A stretch of 64,000 nt of DNA from an uncultured Bacilli bacterium (GTDB lineage: Bacteria; Bacillota_I; Bacilli_A; RF39; UBA660). The notes beneath the pieces are model-generated. The model was not told the origin of the DNA. It made no database searches and saw nothing but the letters and a program-made list of their open reading frames with translations. A program made the position numbers and the translations under genes. Where the stretch lies: NCBI GenBank assembly GCA_934130005.1, contig CAKOXD010000002.1, positions 46,111-110,110 of the forward strand, in the 5' to 3' direction. Positions within the stretch are counted from its first letter, which is position 1. Each line of letters starts with the position of its first letter. Shown piece after piece: positions 34,621 through 42,467 of the stretch.

Positions 34621-35116
34621 ATATTAAATTTGATATAAATGGTAATAAAATTATGACTCCAAGCATTAAAATTGCCAAAAGAATAATAAACTTTATATTA
34701 GCATTTTCATCTCTATCAAGATTTGGTTTTTCGTTACTTATATAACCATATTTAGGAGTTTCTTCTGTTTTTGGTTCTTCAATATTAACATCAATTTTTT
34801 CATCTTGTTGAATATTTTGTTGTTCATAATTTGGTTCTATTTTTGACATGTTATTTACTTGTTCACTAGACATTTCGTTTACTGTATTTAAAGATTGTCC
34901 ATAATTTGTATTTTGGATTTGTCCATTATATTGATTTATATTTTGTGGTTGTTCATAATTTATATTTTGAAATTGGTTATTATATTGATTCATATTTTGT
35001 TGTTCATAATTTGTATTTTGAGCTTGTCCACTATATTGATTGATGTTTTGATTTGGATAATTATTAAAATCTATCACATTCATATTATCTTTATTATCAA
35101 AATTATTGTTATCCAT
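34619..35116 (-). CDS. Asn/Gln-rich repeat protein with a C-terminal membrane anchor
   Basis: Residues 1-90 consist mostly of Asn, Gln and Tyr, with three diverged copies of a unit of about 16 residues (NINQYNGQIQNTNYEQ type). An acidic-Lys/Thr-Glu-Pro linker follows (about 105-130) and one hydrophobic helix (about 141-163) ends the protein, so it should be tail-anchored with the repeats in the cytoplasm or facing out. The composition resembles prion-like low-complexity regions. It has its own terminator and lies between cdaA and an ABC exporter. Function unknown. Confidence 0.75.
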   Translation of the reverse strand: MDNNNFDNKDNMNVIDFNNYPNQNINQYSGQAQNTNYEQQNMNQYNNQFQNINYEQPQNINQYNGQIQNTNYGQSLNTVNEMSSEQVNNMSKIEPNYEQQNIQQDEKIDVNIEEPKTEETPKYGYISNEKPNLDRDENANIKFIILLAILMLGVIILLPFISNLI

Positions 35117-35181
35117 ATTATCAACCTCTCTATTCTATTAATAGTATAACAAATTTTTTTTAATTTTTAAAGCTTTTTTTA

Positions 35182-36861
35182 TTAAATTTGTTTATTATAT
35201 AGTTCATAATACTTATTTTTATTTTTTATTAATTCTTCATGGGTTCCCATTTCTTTAATTTTTCCTTTTTCCATTACTATTATTTTATCTGCATCTTTTA
35301 TTGTTTTAAGTCTATGTGCAATTATTATAGATGTTTTATTTTTTAACAATTCTCTTAATCCATTATAGATATAGTTTTCTGTTTTTACGTCTACTTCACT
35401 TGTTGCTTCATCTAATATTACTATTTTGGGATTTTTTACAATACATCTTATAATTGATATTAATTGTTTTTCTCCATTTGATAGGTTTGTTGCATCACTA
35501 TCTATTATAGTATTATATCCTTTTTCTAATTTTTCAATGAATCTTGATGCTTTTATTTTTTTACATATTTTTATTACTTCTTCATCTGTTATTTTATTTC
35601 CATATTTTATATTTTCTAGTATTGTACCTTTAAATAAATAATTTTCTTGTAGTACTATACCTATATTGTCTCTTAATGAGTTTAAATCTATTTCATTTAT
35701 GTCAATATTATCTATTAGTATTTGTCCTTTATTTATTTTGTAAAAATTTAATAGTAAATTTGTTATAGTTGTTTTTCCACTTCCTGTTTCACCTATAATA
35801 GCAATCACTTCATTTTTATTCACTTTAAAATTAATATCTTTTAATATATATTTCTTATCATATTTAAATGAAACATTTTTAAATATAATACTATTTTTAA
35901 AATCGATTTTAATTTTTCTAATTTTTGTTTCTTCTTTTTTATCTATTACATCAAATATTCTAGTTGCTCCTGCAATACTTTCTCCTATAGTACTTGATAA
36001 TGATGCGATTTGTGTTATAGGGTCTCTAAACATTGATGCATATGATAAAAATGCAATTATACTTCCTATTTCTATTTTTCCTTTTATTATTAATAATGAT
36101 CCTACTGATATTATTAATATATTACTGAAATTATTTAGAATTATATTTATTGGTAATATTAAATAGGAATACATATTTGCTTTTATAGATATATCTTTAT
36201 ATTGATTATTTATTTTTTTGAATTTATTTATAAAGTATTTTTCTTTGGATATTGATTTTATAACCTTTATATTACTTACTACCTCTTCTACATTTGATGT
36301 TAATTCACCTAATTTATTTTGACTATTTATAAAATATTCGTTCATTTTTTTACTCATTTTACTTATTATGATAAAAAATATTGGTACTGTTATGACTACT
36401 ATTAAAGACAATGTTACATTCATATAAAACATTATTATTGTTACTCCAATAAAAGTAATTACACTTGATATTATAGTTATTATAACTTCACTTAAACAAT
36501 CGTTTATTTTATCGATATCATTTGTTAGAATACTTATTATATTTCCTCTATCGTTTTTATCAAAATATTCTAATGGTAGAAATTGTAATTTTGTTATTAC
36601 TTCTTTTCTTAATTTATATAATATATTTTGCGTTTTATCAATAACTATTTTATTTGTTATTAAACTTATTAGCAATTTTATAATATAAAATATAAATAAA
36701 ATTATTAATAAATTTGTTATATCATTTTTAATATTATCTATTATTTTTCCTAGGATATATGGAGTAAATACTCCTATTATAGTTGAGATTAATGTTAATA
36801 TCACTAGTATTAATATATATTTTTTTTCCATATATGAAAATATTCTTTTTAAATTTTTCAT
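35182..36861 (-). CDS. Heterodimeric ABC exporter, subunit with canonical catalytic site
   Basis: Six helices (about residues 10-320) are followed by a nucleotide-binding domain. Walker A is GETGSGKTT, Walker B IVILDEATSEVD with the catalytic Glu, and the switch His is in IIAHRL. The signature is LSNGE rather than LSGGQ. Together with the next gene it forms a heterodimer like LmrCD or BmrCD, exporting drugs, lipids or peptides. Its ATG overlaps the partner's TAA by one base (TAATG), showing tight coupling. Confidence 0.9.
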   Translation of the reverse strand: MKNLKRIFSYMEKKYILILVILTLISTIIGVFTPYILGKIIDNIKNDITNLLIILFIFYIIKLLISLITNKIVIDKTQNILYKLRKEVITKLQFLPLEYFDKNDRGNIISILTNDIDKINDCLSEVIITIISSVITFIGVTIIMFYMNVTLSLIVVITVPIFFIIISKMSKKMNEYFINSQNKLGELTSNVEEVVSNIKVIKSISKEKYFINKFKKINNQYKDISIKANMYSYLILPINIILNNFSNILIISVGSLLIIKGKIEIGSIIAFLSYASMFRDPITQIASLSSTIGESIAGATRIFDVIDKKEETKIRKIKIDFKNSIIFKNVSFKYDKKYILKDINFKVNKNEVIAIIGETGSGKTTITNLLLNFYKINKGQILIDNIDINEIDLNSLRDNIGIVLQENYLFKGTILENIKYGNKITDEEVIKICKKIKASRFIEKLEKGYNTIIDSDATNLSNGEKQLISIIRCIVKNPKIVILDEATSEVDVKTENYIYNGLRELLKNKTSIIIAHRLKTIKDADKIIVMEKGKIKEMGTHEELIKNKNKYYELYNKQI

Positions 36862-38555
36862 TAAATAACCTCCCCTATATCATATAAACTTTTATAGTTT
36901 TGATTATTTAATAGTTCTTTATGGGTTCCAATACTTTCAATTTTACCATTATTTATTAATATTATTTTATCAAAATCTTTTATAGCATGTATTCTACTTG
37001 TTATAAAAATTATTGTTTTATCTTTATAGTTTTTTAAAATATTTTTTATTATTTGTTCTTCTGTTTTTAAGTCAACTGCACTCAATACATCATCTAATAT
37101 TAATACCTCAAATTCATCTATTAAGCTTCTACAAAGTATTATTCTTTGTCTTTCTCCTCCACTTAAATTTTTACCATTTTGTTCTATTTGAAATTTTATA
37201 TTATTTTCCTTTTTTTCTATTATTTTTTTTGATAGTGTTAATTTTAAATATTTTTCTATTTCTATATTTTTATTAAATTTTATATTATTTTCTATAGTAT
37301 CTTTAAATAAAGTATTTTTTTGATTTATTATTTTTATCTTTTTCCTTAAATTTTTTATACTATATTTATTTATATCTATATTATTTATTAATATAGAGTT
37401 ATCTTCTACTTCATAATTTCTTGTAAGTAAATTAATTAAAGTTGTCTTTCCTGATCCACTTTCTCCTATAATTGCAATTTTTTCTTTTTCTTTTATTTTT
37501 AAATTTATATTTTCTAAATTATATTTTTTATTATAAGAAAAACATGTATTTTTAAATTCTATTGTTTTTATTTCTTTTATTTTTTTACCTTTATCTATTT
37601 CAGTTGTTTTTTCTATTATGTTTTTTATTCTTTTAATAGACACACTACTTTCTATTATAAGTAGAAAAATCATTGATACAGATATTATTGATGATAAAAG
37701 CAGACTTATATATTCAATAAAAGCAGCTATATTTCCTATTTCAAATCCATTTTTTATTTCTATTTTACTTATTAATAATATTAAGATAGTCGTTATATTT
37801 ATTATAAATATTATTATTGGTATCATAAGTGATATTGTATTTAATGCTTTTATATTTATATCCTTTAATTCTTTATTTTTTTCATCTATTTTTTTTATTT
37901 CATATTTTTCTTTATTATTTGATTTTACTAATTTTATCATATTTATATTTTCTCTTATTTTGGAATTGAATGAGTCCATTTTTTCATATGTTGATGAGAA
38001 GTAAGGATATGATTTTTTTGATAATATATATGTTATTATAATTATTATTGGAATTATTATTAACAATATTGTTGATAGTTTTAAACTTAAATATAAACAC
38101 ATTGCTATACTACCAATCATAATAATTGGTATTTTTACAAATATTTTTAGTGTTAAAAATATTACATTTTCTATATTAGATATATCATTTGTAATTAGTG
38201 TTATAGAGTTTCCTATATCTAATGAATCTATTTCTTTATATTTTAAATTTAGTATTTTTTCTACTAATTTTTCTCTGATTTTTTTTGAAAAATCAACACT
38301 TATATATGATGATATATAGGTTCCTATTATACTTCCTATTATTCCCATTATTAATATAATAAACATTATTAAAATGTTAATTAATATATAATTTATATCT
38401 TTACTAGAAATTCCGTTATTTATTATGTTAGCTAGTATAATTGGTAATAAAAGTTCCATTAATACTTCTAATATTACACATATTATACTTAAGATTAATT
38501 TTAATTTGTACTGCAAAAGAAATAGATAAATCTCTTTTTTCAATCTAATACACAT
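36861..38555 (-). CDS. Heterodimeric ABC exporter, subunit with degenerate catalytic site
   Basis: Six helices and a nucleotide-binding domain with Walker A GESGSGKTT and an intact signature LSGGERQR. The Walker B glutamate is Asp (EVLILDDVLSAVD) and the switch His is Ser (FITSRIHAI), the pattern of the inactive half of heterodimeric exporters. It complements the LSNGE signature of the partner encoded just downstream. Start: ATG at 38555 has no spaced ribosome site, whereas TTG at 38543 has AAAGGATGTG seven bases upstream, so the shorter form is likely. Confidence 0.9.
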   Translation of the reverse strand: MCIRLKKEIYLFLLQYKLKLILSIICVILEVLMELLLPIILANIINNGISSKDINYILINILIMFIILIMGIIGSIIGTYISSYISVDFSKKIREKLVEKILNLKYKEIDSLDIGNSITLITNDISNIENVIFLTLKIFVKIPIIMIGSIAMCLYLSLKLSTILLIIIPIIIIITYILSKKSYPYFSSTYEKMDSFNSKIRENINMIKLVKSNNKEKYEIKKIDEKNKELKDINIKALNTISLMIPIIIFIINITTILILLISKIEIKNGFEIGNIAAFIEYISLLLSSIISVSMIFLLIIESSVSIKRIKNIIEKTTEIDKGKKIKEIKTIEFKNTCFSYNKKYNLENINLKIKEKEKIAIIGESGSGKTTLINLLTRNYEVEDNSILINNIDINKYSIKNLRKKIKIINQKNTLFKDTIENNIKFNKNIEIEKYLKLTLSKKIIEKKENNIKFQIEQNGKNLSGGERQRIILCRSLIDEFEVLILDDVLSAVDLKTEEQIIKNILKNYKDKTIIFITSRIHAIKDFDKIILINNGKIESIGTHKELLNNQNYKSLYDIGEVI

Positions 38556-38605
38556 CCTTTAGGTACTGCTTAATTAAATAGTAAACTATTAATAATTTAA
38601 AGTCA

Positions 38606-38631
38606 AGAAAAAAAGTAGTTTTCTACTTTTT
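38606..38631 (-). terminator. Terminator of the two-helix hypothetical gene
   Basis: AAAAGTAG/CTACTTTT hairpin with four-base loop and T run on the minus strand. Confidence 0.65.
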
Positions 38632-39282
38632 AATTTTTGTTTTAATTTTTAAATCTTCTTCTATAAAGTTCACTATTCTAGTATAGATTTGTTCATCTGT
38701 TATTTCATTATTTAATGTTCCATCATTAAATAGTTCAATATATAAATTTTTATTTTGATTATATATATAATATGCTTTTACTTCTAATAGTGATTCTTTA
38801 ATTCTTTCTTTATCGTCTACCTTTTTTAATTTTGTATTTAATATTGCATCATTTTTTTTGTTATTTAAACATTTTAGCTTCTTTTTTGATTTATTTATCA
38901 TCTTAGATAAAGCTATATTTGAAAATAACAATTTTTTTATTTTTGTTTTATAATTTTTCTTTACAACTTGTAATGTTATTTCAACTGGTATTATTGATAA
39001 TAAAGGTAAAATTAATGTATAGTTAAGTGTATTAATATACCCTATTATTATTGGTACTAATATTAAAAATGCACTAAGTATCATTAGTTTTGTCAGTATT
39101 TTTTTTATATTATTATAATTTTTTAATAAATAATTATTATTTCTTTTTTCATTTTCTAGTGTTTCTATTATATTTTCTTCTATTAATATTTCCTCTATTT
39201 TTTTATTAGATTTATATATTTTATTATTAATATCATCTTTTATAAATACATTTTCTCCTATACATTGATATTCTCTGTTCAT
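38623..39282 (-). CDS. Hypothetical membrane protein with two helices (219 aa)
   Basis: A soluble N-terminal part (about residues 1-60) precedes two close hydrophobic helices (about 65-105) and a long Lys-rich cytoplasmic tail ending in an acidic region. No motif is recognised. The ATG at 39282 follows AGAGGTGAAAAA; the upstream ATG lies in front of that site. The gene is between the ABC exporter and tyrS, has its own terminator, and is probably independently transcribed. Confidence 0.65.
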   Translation of the reverse strand: MNREYQCIGENVFIKDDINNKIYKSNKKIEEILIEENIIETLENEKRNNNYLLKNYNNIKKILTKLMILSAFLILVPIIIGYINTLNYTLILPLLSIIPVEITLQVVKKNYKTKIKKLLFSNIALSKMINKSKKKLKCLNNKKNDAILNTKLKKVDDKERIKESLLEVKAYYIYNQNKNLYIELFNDGTLNNEITDEQIYTRIVNFIEEDLKIKTKIKK

Positions 39283-39325
39283 TTTTTCACCTCTATTCAT
39301 TATATTTCTATTTTTTTTATTTGTT

Positions 39326-39353
39326 ACAAAAAAAGTAACTTGATGTTACTTTT
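39326..39353 (-). terminator. Terminator of tyrS
   Basis: AAAAGTAAC/GTTACTTTT hairpin with a five-base loop and T run on the minus strand, touching the tyrS stop. Confidence 0.7.
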
Positions 39354-40578
39354 ATTCAAATATACCCATATAATATTTTTTCTTTCCTCTTCTTATAATT
39401 ATAGCTTTTCCTTCAATAGCTTTCTCTTTTGTAATAAGTTCATTTTCATTTAATATCTTTAAACCATTTATTAAAATTGATCCAGCATTTATAAATTCTC
39501 TTGATTCTCTTTTACTTGTTGCGATTTTATTATTTACAAGCAAGTCTATTAATGTAATATCTCCTGTTATCTTAAAATTTGGTACATCTTTAAAAGCATC
39601 ATTTATTTCACTTAAAGATAATTCATTAATATTTCCATTAAATAATACTTCACTTATTTTTAATGCTTTATTGTATTCTTCTTTTCCATGTAAGAATGTA
39701 ATTATTTCTTCTGCAAGTTTTTTTTGAGCAATTCTAAGCTCTGGTTTTTTTAAGTGTTCTTTTTCTATTTCTTCTATTTCTTCTTTTGTTAGAAATGTAA
39801 ATACTTTTAAGTAATCTATTATTTTTTCATCTTCAGCATTTATTAAGAATTGATATAATTCATAACTAGATGTTTTATTTTTATCAAGCCATAAAGCATT
39901 ACCTTCTGATTTTCCAAATTTTTTACCTGATTTATCTGTTACAAGTGGCATAGTAAATGCATATACTTCTTTACCTGTTTTTTTTCTAATTAAATCTACA
40001 CCTGCTGTAATATTTCCCCATTGATCTGATCCTGCAACTTGTAATGTACAATTTTTTTCTTGATTTAAATGTAAAAAATCTAATGCTTGCATTATCATAT
40101 ATGAAAATTCTGTATATGTAATTCCTGTTTCTAGTCTTCTTCTAATTATATCCTTATCTAACATATAATTAATATTAAAATATTTACCATAGTCTCTTAA
40201 AAAATCTATAAAATTAATATTTTTTGACCAATCATAATTATTTACGACTTCAAATCCAAATAATTCTATAGCTTGTTTTGTTAAACATTCAATATTATGC
40301 TCAATTTCTTCTACTGATTTCATTTTTCTTTCAGTTGTAGGTCTAGGATCCCCTATACGTCCCGTTGCTCCACCAATTAATAAAATAGGTTTATGTCCTG
40401 CGTTTGCTAATCTTTTTGATATTAAAAAACTTGATAAATGTCCTAAATGCATTGAATCTGCTGTTGGGTCTGTTCCTATATAAAATGTTAATTTTTCATT
40501 ATTTAGTTTTTCTTCTAATTCAGGACTTGTTACATCTTTAATAAGTCCTCTCCATTTTAATTCCTCATATAATGTCAT
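39352..40578 (-). CDS. tyrS: Tyrosyl-tRNA synthetase
   Basis: Charges tRNA-Tyr. Class I motifs are HLGHLSS (HIGH) near residue 43 and KFGKSEG (KMSKS) near residue 230, and the tyrosine-binding region FLRDYGKYFNINYML, TYTEFSYMIMQALDF and QVAGSDQWGNITAG is intact. An S4 RNA-binding domain ends the protein. At 408 residues it is of TyrS type. It overlaps deoC by one base (TAATG) and is the last gene of an operon led by a T-box, so it should be induced by uncharged tRNA-Tyr. Confidence 0.97.
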   Translation of the reverse strand: MTLYEELKWRGLIKDVTSPELEEKLNNEKLTFYIGTDPTADSMHLGHLSSFLISKRLANAGHKPILLIGGATGRIGDPRPTTERKMKSVEEIEHNIECLTKQAIELFGFEVVNNYDWSKNINFIDFLRDYGKYFNINYMLDKDIIRRRLETGITYTEFSYMIMQALDFLHLNQEKNCTLQVAGSDQWGNITAGVDLIRKKTGKEVYAFTMPLVTDKSGKKFGKSEGNALWLDKNKTSSYELYQFLINAEDEKIIDYLKVFTFLTKEEIEEIEKEHLKKPELRIAQKKLAEEIITFLHGKEEYNKALKISEVLFNGNINELSLSEINDAFKDVPNFKITGDITLIDLLVNNKIATSKRESREFINAGSILINGLKILNENELITKEKAIEGKAIIIRRGKKKYYMGIFE

Positions 40579-41225
40579 TATTTTTCTCCTTTCATTATCT
40601 CTACACCACTACTTGTACCTAATCTTGTAGCTCCATTATTAATCATATCTTCAGCATCTTGTAAATTTTTTATTCCACCACTTGCTTTTATTTCAAGTAA
40701 ATCATTTTTATATTTATTAATTATTTTTAAATCTTCTACACTTGCTCCTCTTGTACCAAAACCTGTTGATGTTTTAATAAAATTTACAAATGTTTCATTA
40801 CATATTTCTGTCATTTTTTTTATTTCTTCTTCTTTTAAATAGCAAGTTTCAATTATAACCTTTAGAATATGTCCATCAATAGAATCTCTTATTTCTTCTA
40901 TTTCATCTTCTATATAATCAAAATCTTTATTTTTTAATGCTTCTAAGTTTATCACCATATCAATTTCATCTGCACCATTTTCTATAGCATTAATTGCTTC
41001 AAATACTTTTGCTTCTTTAGTATTATATCCATTTGGAAATCCTATTACAGTACATACTGATACTGTTGAATTTTTAAGTAGGGGTTTTGCTAAATTTACA
41101 TAATATGGTGACACGCATACTGAAGCAAAATGATATTTTATTGCTTCTTTACATAATTTTTCTATATCGCTTTTTGTTGCGATTACTTTTAAATTTGTAT
41201 GGTCTATATAATTATTTAATTCCAT
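40578..41225 (-). CDS. deoC: Deoxyribose-phosphate aldolase
   Basis: Splits 2-deoxy-D-ribose 5-phosphate into glyceraldehyde 3-phosphate and acetaldehyde. The Schiff-base Lys is in the FIKTSTGF motif near residue 150, with supporting motifs YIDHTNLKV, SVCTVIGFPNG, DEIDMVINL, LKVIIETC and VKASGGI-type LEIKASGGI near 182. A class I aldolase of 215 residues, the usual size. Its ends overlap both neighbours by one base, so it is fully coupled between the HAD gene and tyrS. Other nucleoside-degradation genes are not adjacent. Confidence 0.96.
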   Translation of the reverse strand: MELNNYIDHTNLKVIATKSDIEKLCKEAIKYHFASVCVSPYYVNLAKPLLKNSTVSVCTVIGFPNGYNTKEAKVFEAINAIENGADEIDMVINLEALKNKDFDYIEDEIEEIRDSIDGHILKVIIETCYLKEEEIKKMTEICNETFVNFIKTSTGFGTRGASVEDLKIINKYKNDLLEIKASGGIKNLQDAEDMINNGATRLGTSSGVEIMKGEK

Positions 41226-41857
41226 TATAACTCCTCCTTTAAACTATAAAGATTATTAATTACTTTATAATTTGTTTTTTCTTTTATTTTATTTTTTAGA
41301 TCTACTCTTATTACATTCATTTTTAAATTTATTGCTTCTTTTATATCAATTTCATAATTATCACCTATCATAATACATTCGCTAGGTTTATTATCTTTCA
41401 TTGCTTTTATAAATGCATCTTTATTTGGTTTTAATAATATTTCTTCACAACCATAAATTTCTTTAAAATATTTATAAATTCCTAATGTTTTTAATCTTCC
41501 AGTTTGAGCTTCTTTGAAATAGTTTGTAAGTAATACTATATCATATTTTTTACTTAAGTAATCAAATAAGTCAATCATTTTTTGATCATTTTTAGGAGAT
41601 AATACTGTTTGATTTTCTAATAATCTATTTATAAAATCAATATTTAAATTTAAATTTGCTTTTTTATTTATATCTTCTAGTAATATTTTCTTTGTTAATT
41701 TGTTTCTTATTTTTTCTTGTTCTTCTATTATATTGTCTATTATTTTATAATCAATATTTATATTAAATTCACTCATTGTCTTCTTTAGAGCATCTACATA
41801 ATTATCTTGCCATAATATTATAGTATTATCTAAATCAAATATAAGTCTTTTTATCAT
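41225..41857 (-). CDS. HAD-superfamily hydrolase
   Basis: Motif I is DLDNTIILW at residues 7-15 (nucleophile Asp 7, general acid Asp 9), motif II Thr in LLTNYF, motif III Lys in LKPNKDAF, and motif IV IMIGDNYEID. A helical cap sits between motifs I and II (about 18-95). Such phosphatases act on small phosphorylated metabolites; the deoxyribose or nucleotide neighbourhood (deoC) hints at a phosphosugar or nucleotide. The ATG at 41857 follows AAAGGAGGT; the longer reading frame upstream runs into the T-box leader and is not coding. Confidence 0.9.
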   Translation of the reverse strand: MIKRLIFDLDNTIILWQDNYVDALKKTMSEFNINIDYKIIDNIIEEQEKIRNKLTKKILLEDINKKANLNLNIDFINRLLENQTVLSPKNDQKMIDLFDYLSKKYDIVLLTNYFKEAQTGRLKTLGIYKYFKEIYGCEEILLKPNKDAFIKAMKDNKPSECIMIGDNYEIDIKEAINLKMNVIRVDLKNKIKEKTNYKVINNLYSLKEEL

Positions 41858-41873
41858 ATAACCTCCTTTAAAT

Positions 41874-42060
41874 ATAAAAAAGCCATTATTATAAGGACGA
41901 ATATTTCGCGGTACCACCTTATTTCATAATGACTTATGCACTTTAATTTATAACGTAATTACACGGTTTAATTCAAAATATGTATTTCATTATTTTATTT
42001 TGGTTAATTTTCAGCTTCCATTAACTCTCTGATTTCTAATAAAATAACTACTTATTATTT
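41874..42060 (-). promoter_or_regulatory. T-box leader with a tyrosine specifier ahead of HAD-deoC-tyrS
   Basis: The T-box sequence AAGGTGGTACCGCG is present at about 41925-41910. It can pair in a terminator: CATTATGAAATAAGG with CCTTATAATAATG, followed by T6 (41881-41876). Stem I is visible as TTATTTTATT/AATAAAATAA with CAGAGAG and the hairpin GTTAAT...ATTAAC. After the 3' strand, TGAAATACA contains a likely TAC (Tyr) codon followed by A. Uncharged tRNA-Tyr should favour the antiterminator and switch on the three genes. The ATA frame (Ile) is less likely given tyrS downstream. Confidence 0.9.
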
Positions 42061-42067
42061 ATCACAA

Positions 42068-42412
42068 TTAATTTTCTTCTTTATGAATTTCTTCTATTAT
42101 ATTTTCTATTTTTTTACCATATTCTATTGATTCATCAAATATAAATTCAAGTTCTGGTACATATCTTATATCAACTCTATCCATGAGTTCTCTTCTTATA
42201 AAACCTGAAGCATTTTTCAAAGCTTTTTGTGTTGATTCTTTTTTTGATTCATCAAGTACAGTATAGTATACTTTTGCATAACTTAGATCATTTGTTACAT
42301 GACAGTCTGTTATTGTAACAAATTTAATATCTTGATCTTTTACTTCATTAGCAAGTATATAACTTATTTCCTTTACAAGATTACTTGCGATTCTATCTAT
42401 TTTAATACTCAT
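42068..42412 (-). CDS. rbfA: 30S ribosome-binding factor RbfA
   Basis: A late-acting ribosome maturation factor of about 115 residues with a KH-like fold. The core SIKIDRIASNLVKEISYILANEVKD, then FVTITDCHVTNDLSYAKVYYTV and the RYVPELEFIFDESIEYG block, are all present. The ATG at 42412 follows AGGTGATATT; the GTG nine bases upstream is inside that site. In most Firmicutes rbfA follows infB directly; here four kilobases of other genes lie between and rbfA has its own promoter. A T-box leader starts after its stop. Confidence 0.95.
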   Translation of the reverse strand: MSIKIDRIASNLVKEISYILANEVKDQDIKFVTITDCHVTNDLSYAKVYYTVLDESKKESTQKALKNASGFIRRELMDRVDIRYVPELEFIFDESIEYGKKIENIIEEIHKEEN

Positions 42413-42429
42413 AAATATCACCTATATTA

Positions 42430-42458
42430 ATTATATAATAAATAGTTATTTTTTACAA
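42430..42458 (-). promoter_or_regulatory. Sigma-A-type promoter of rbfA
   Basis: TTGTAA (42458-42453), 17-base spacer, TATAAT (42435-42430) on the minus strand, about 18 bases before the ATG. Confidence 0.6.
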
Positions 42459-42467
42459 TATAAGAAT

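Noticed and set aside
34890..35060. Short direct repeats considered as a CRISPR array
   Set aside because: They are in-frame repeats of about 48 bases within the Asn/Gln-rich gene, without regular spacers.
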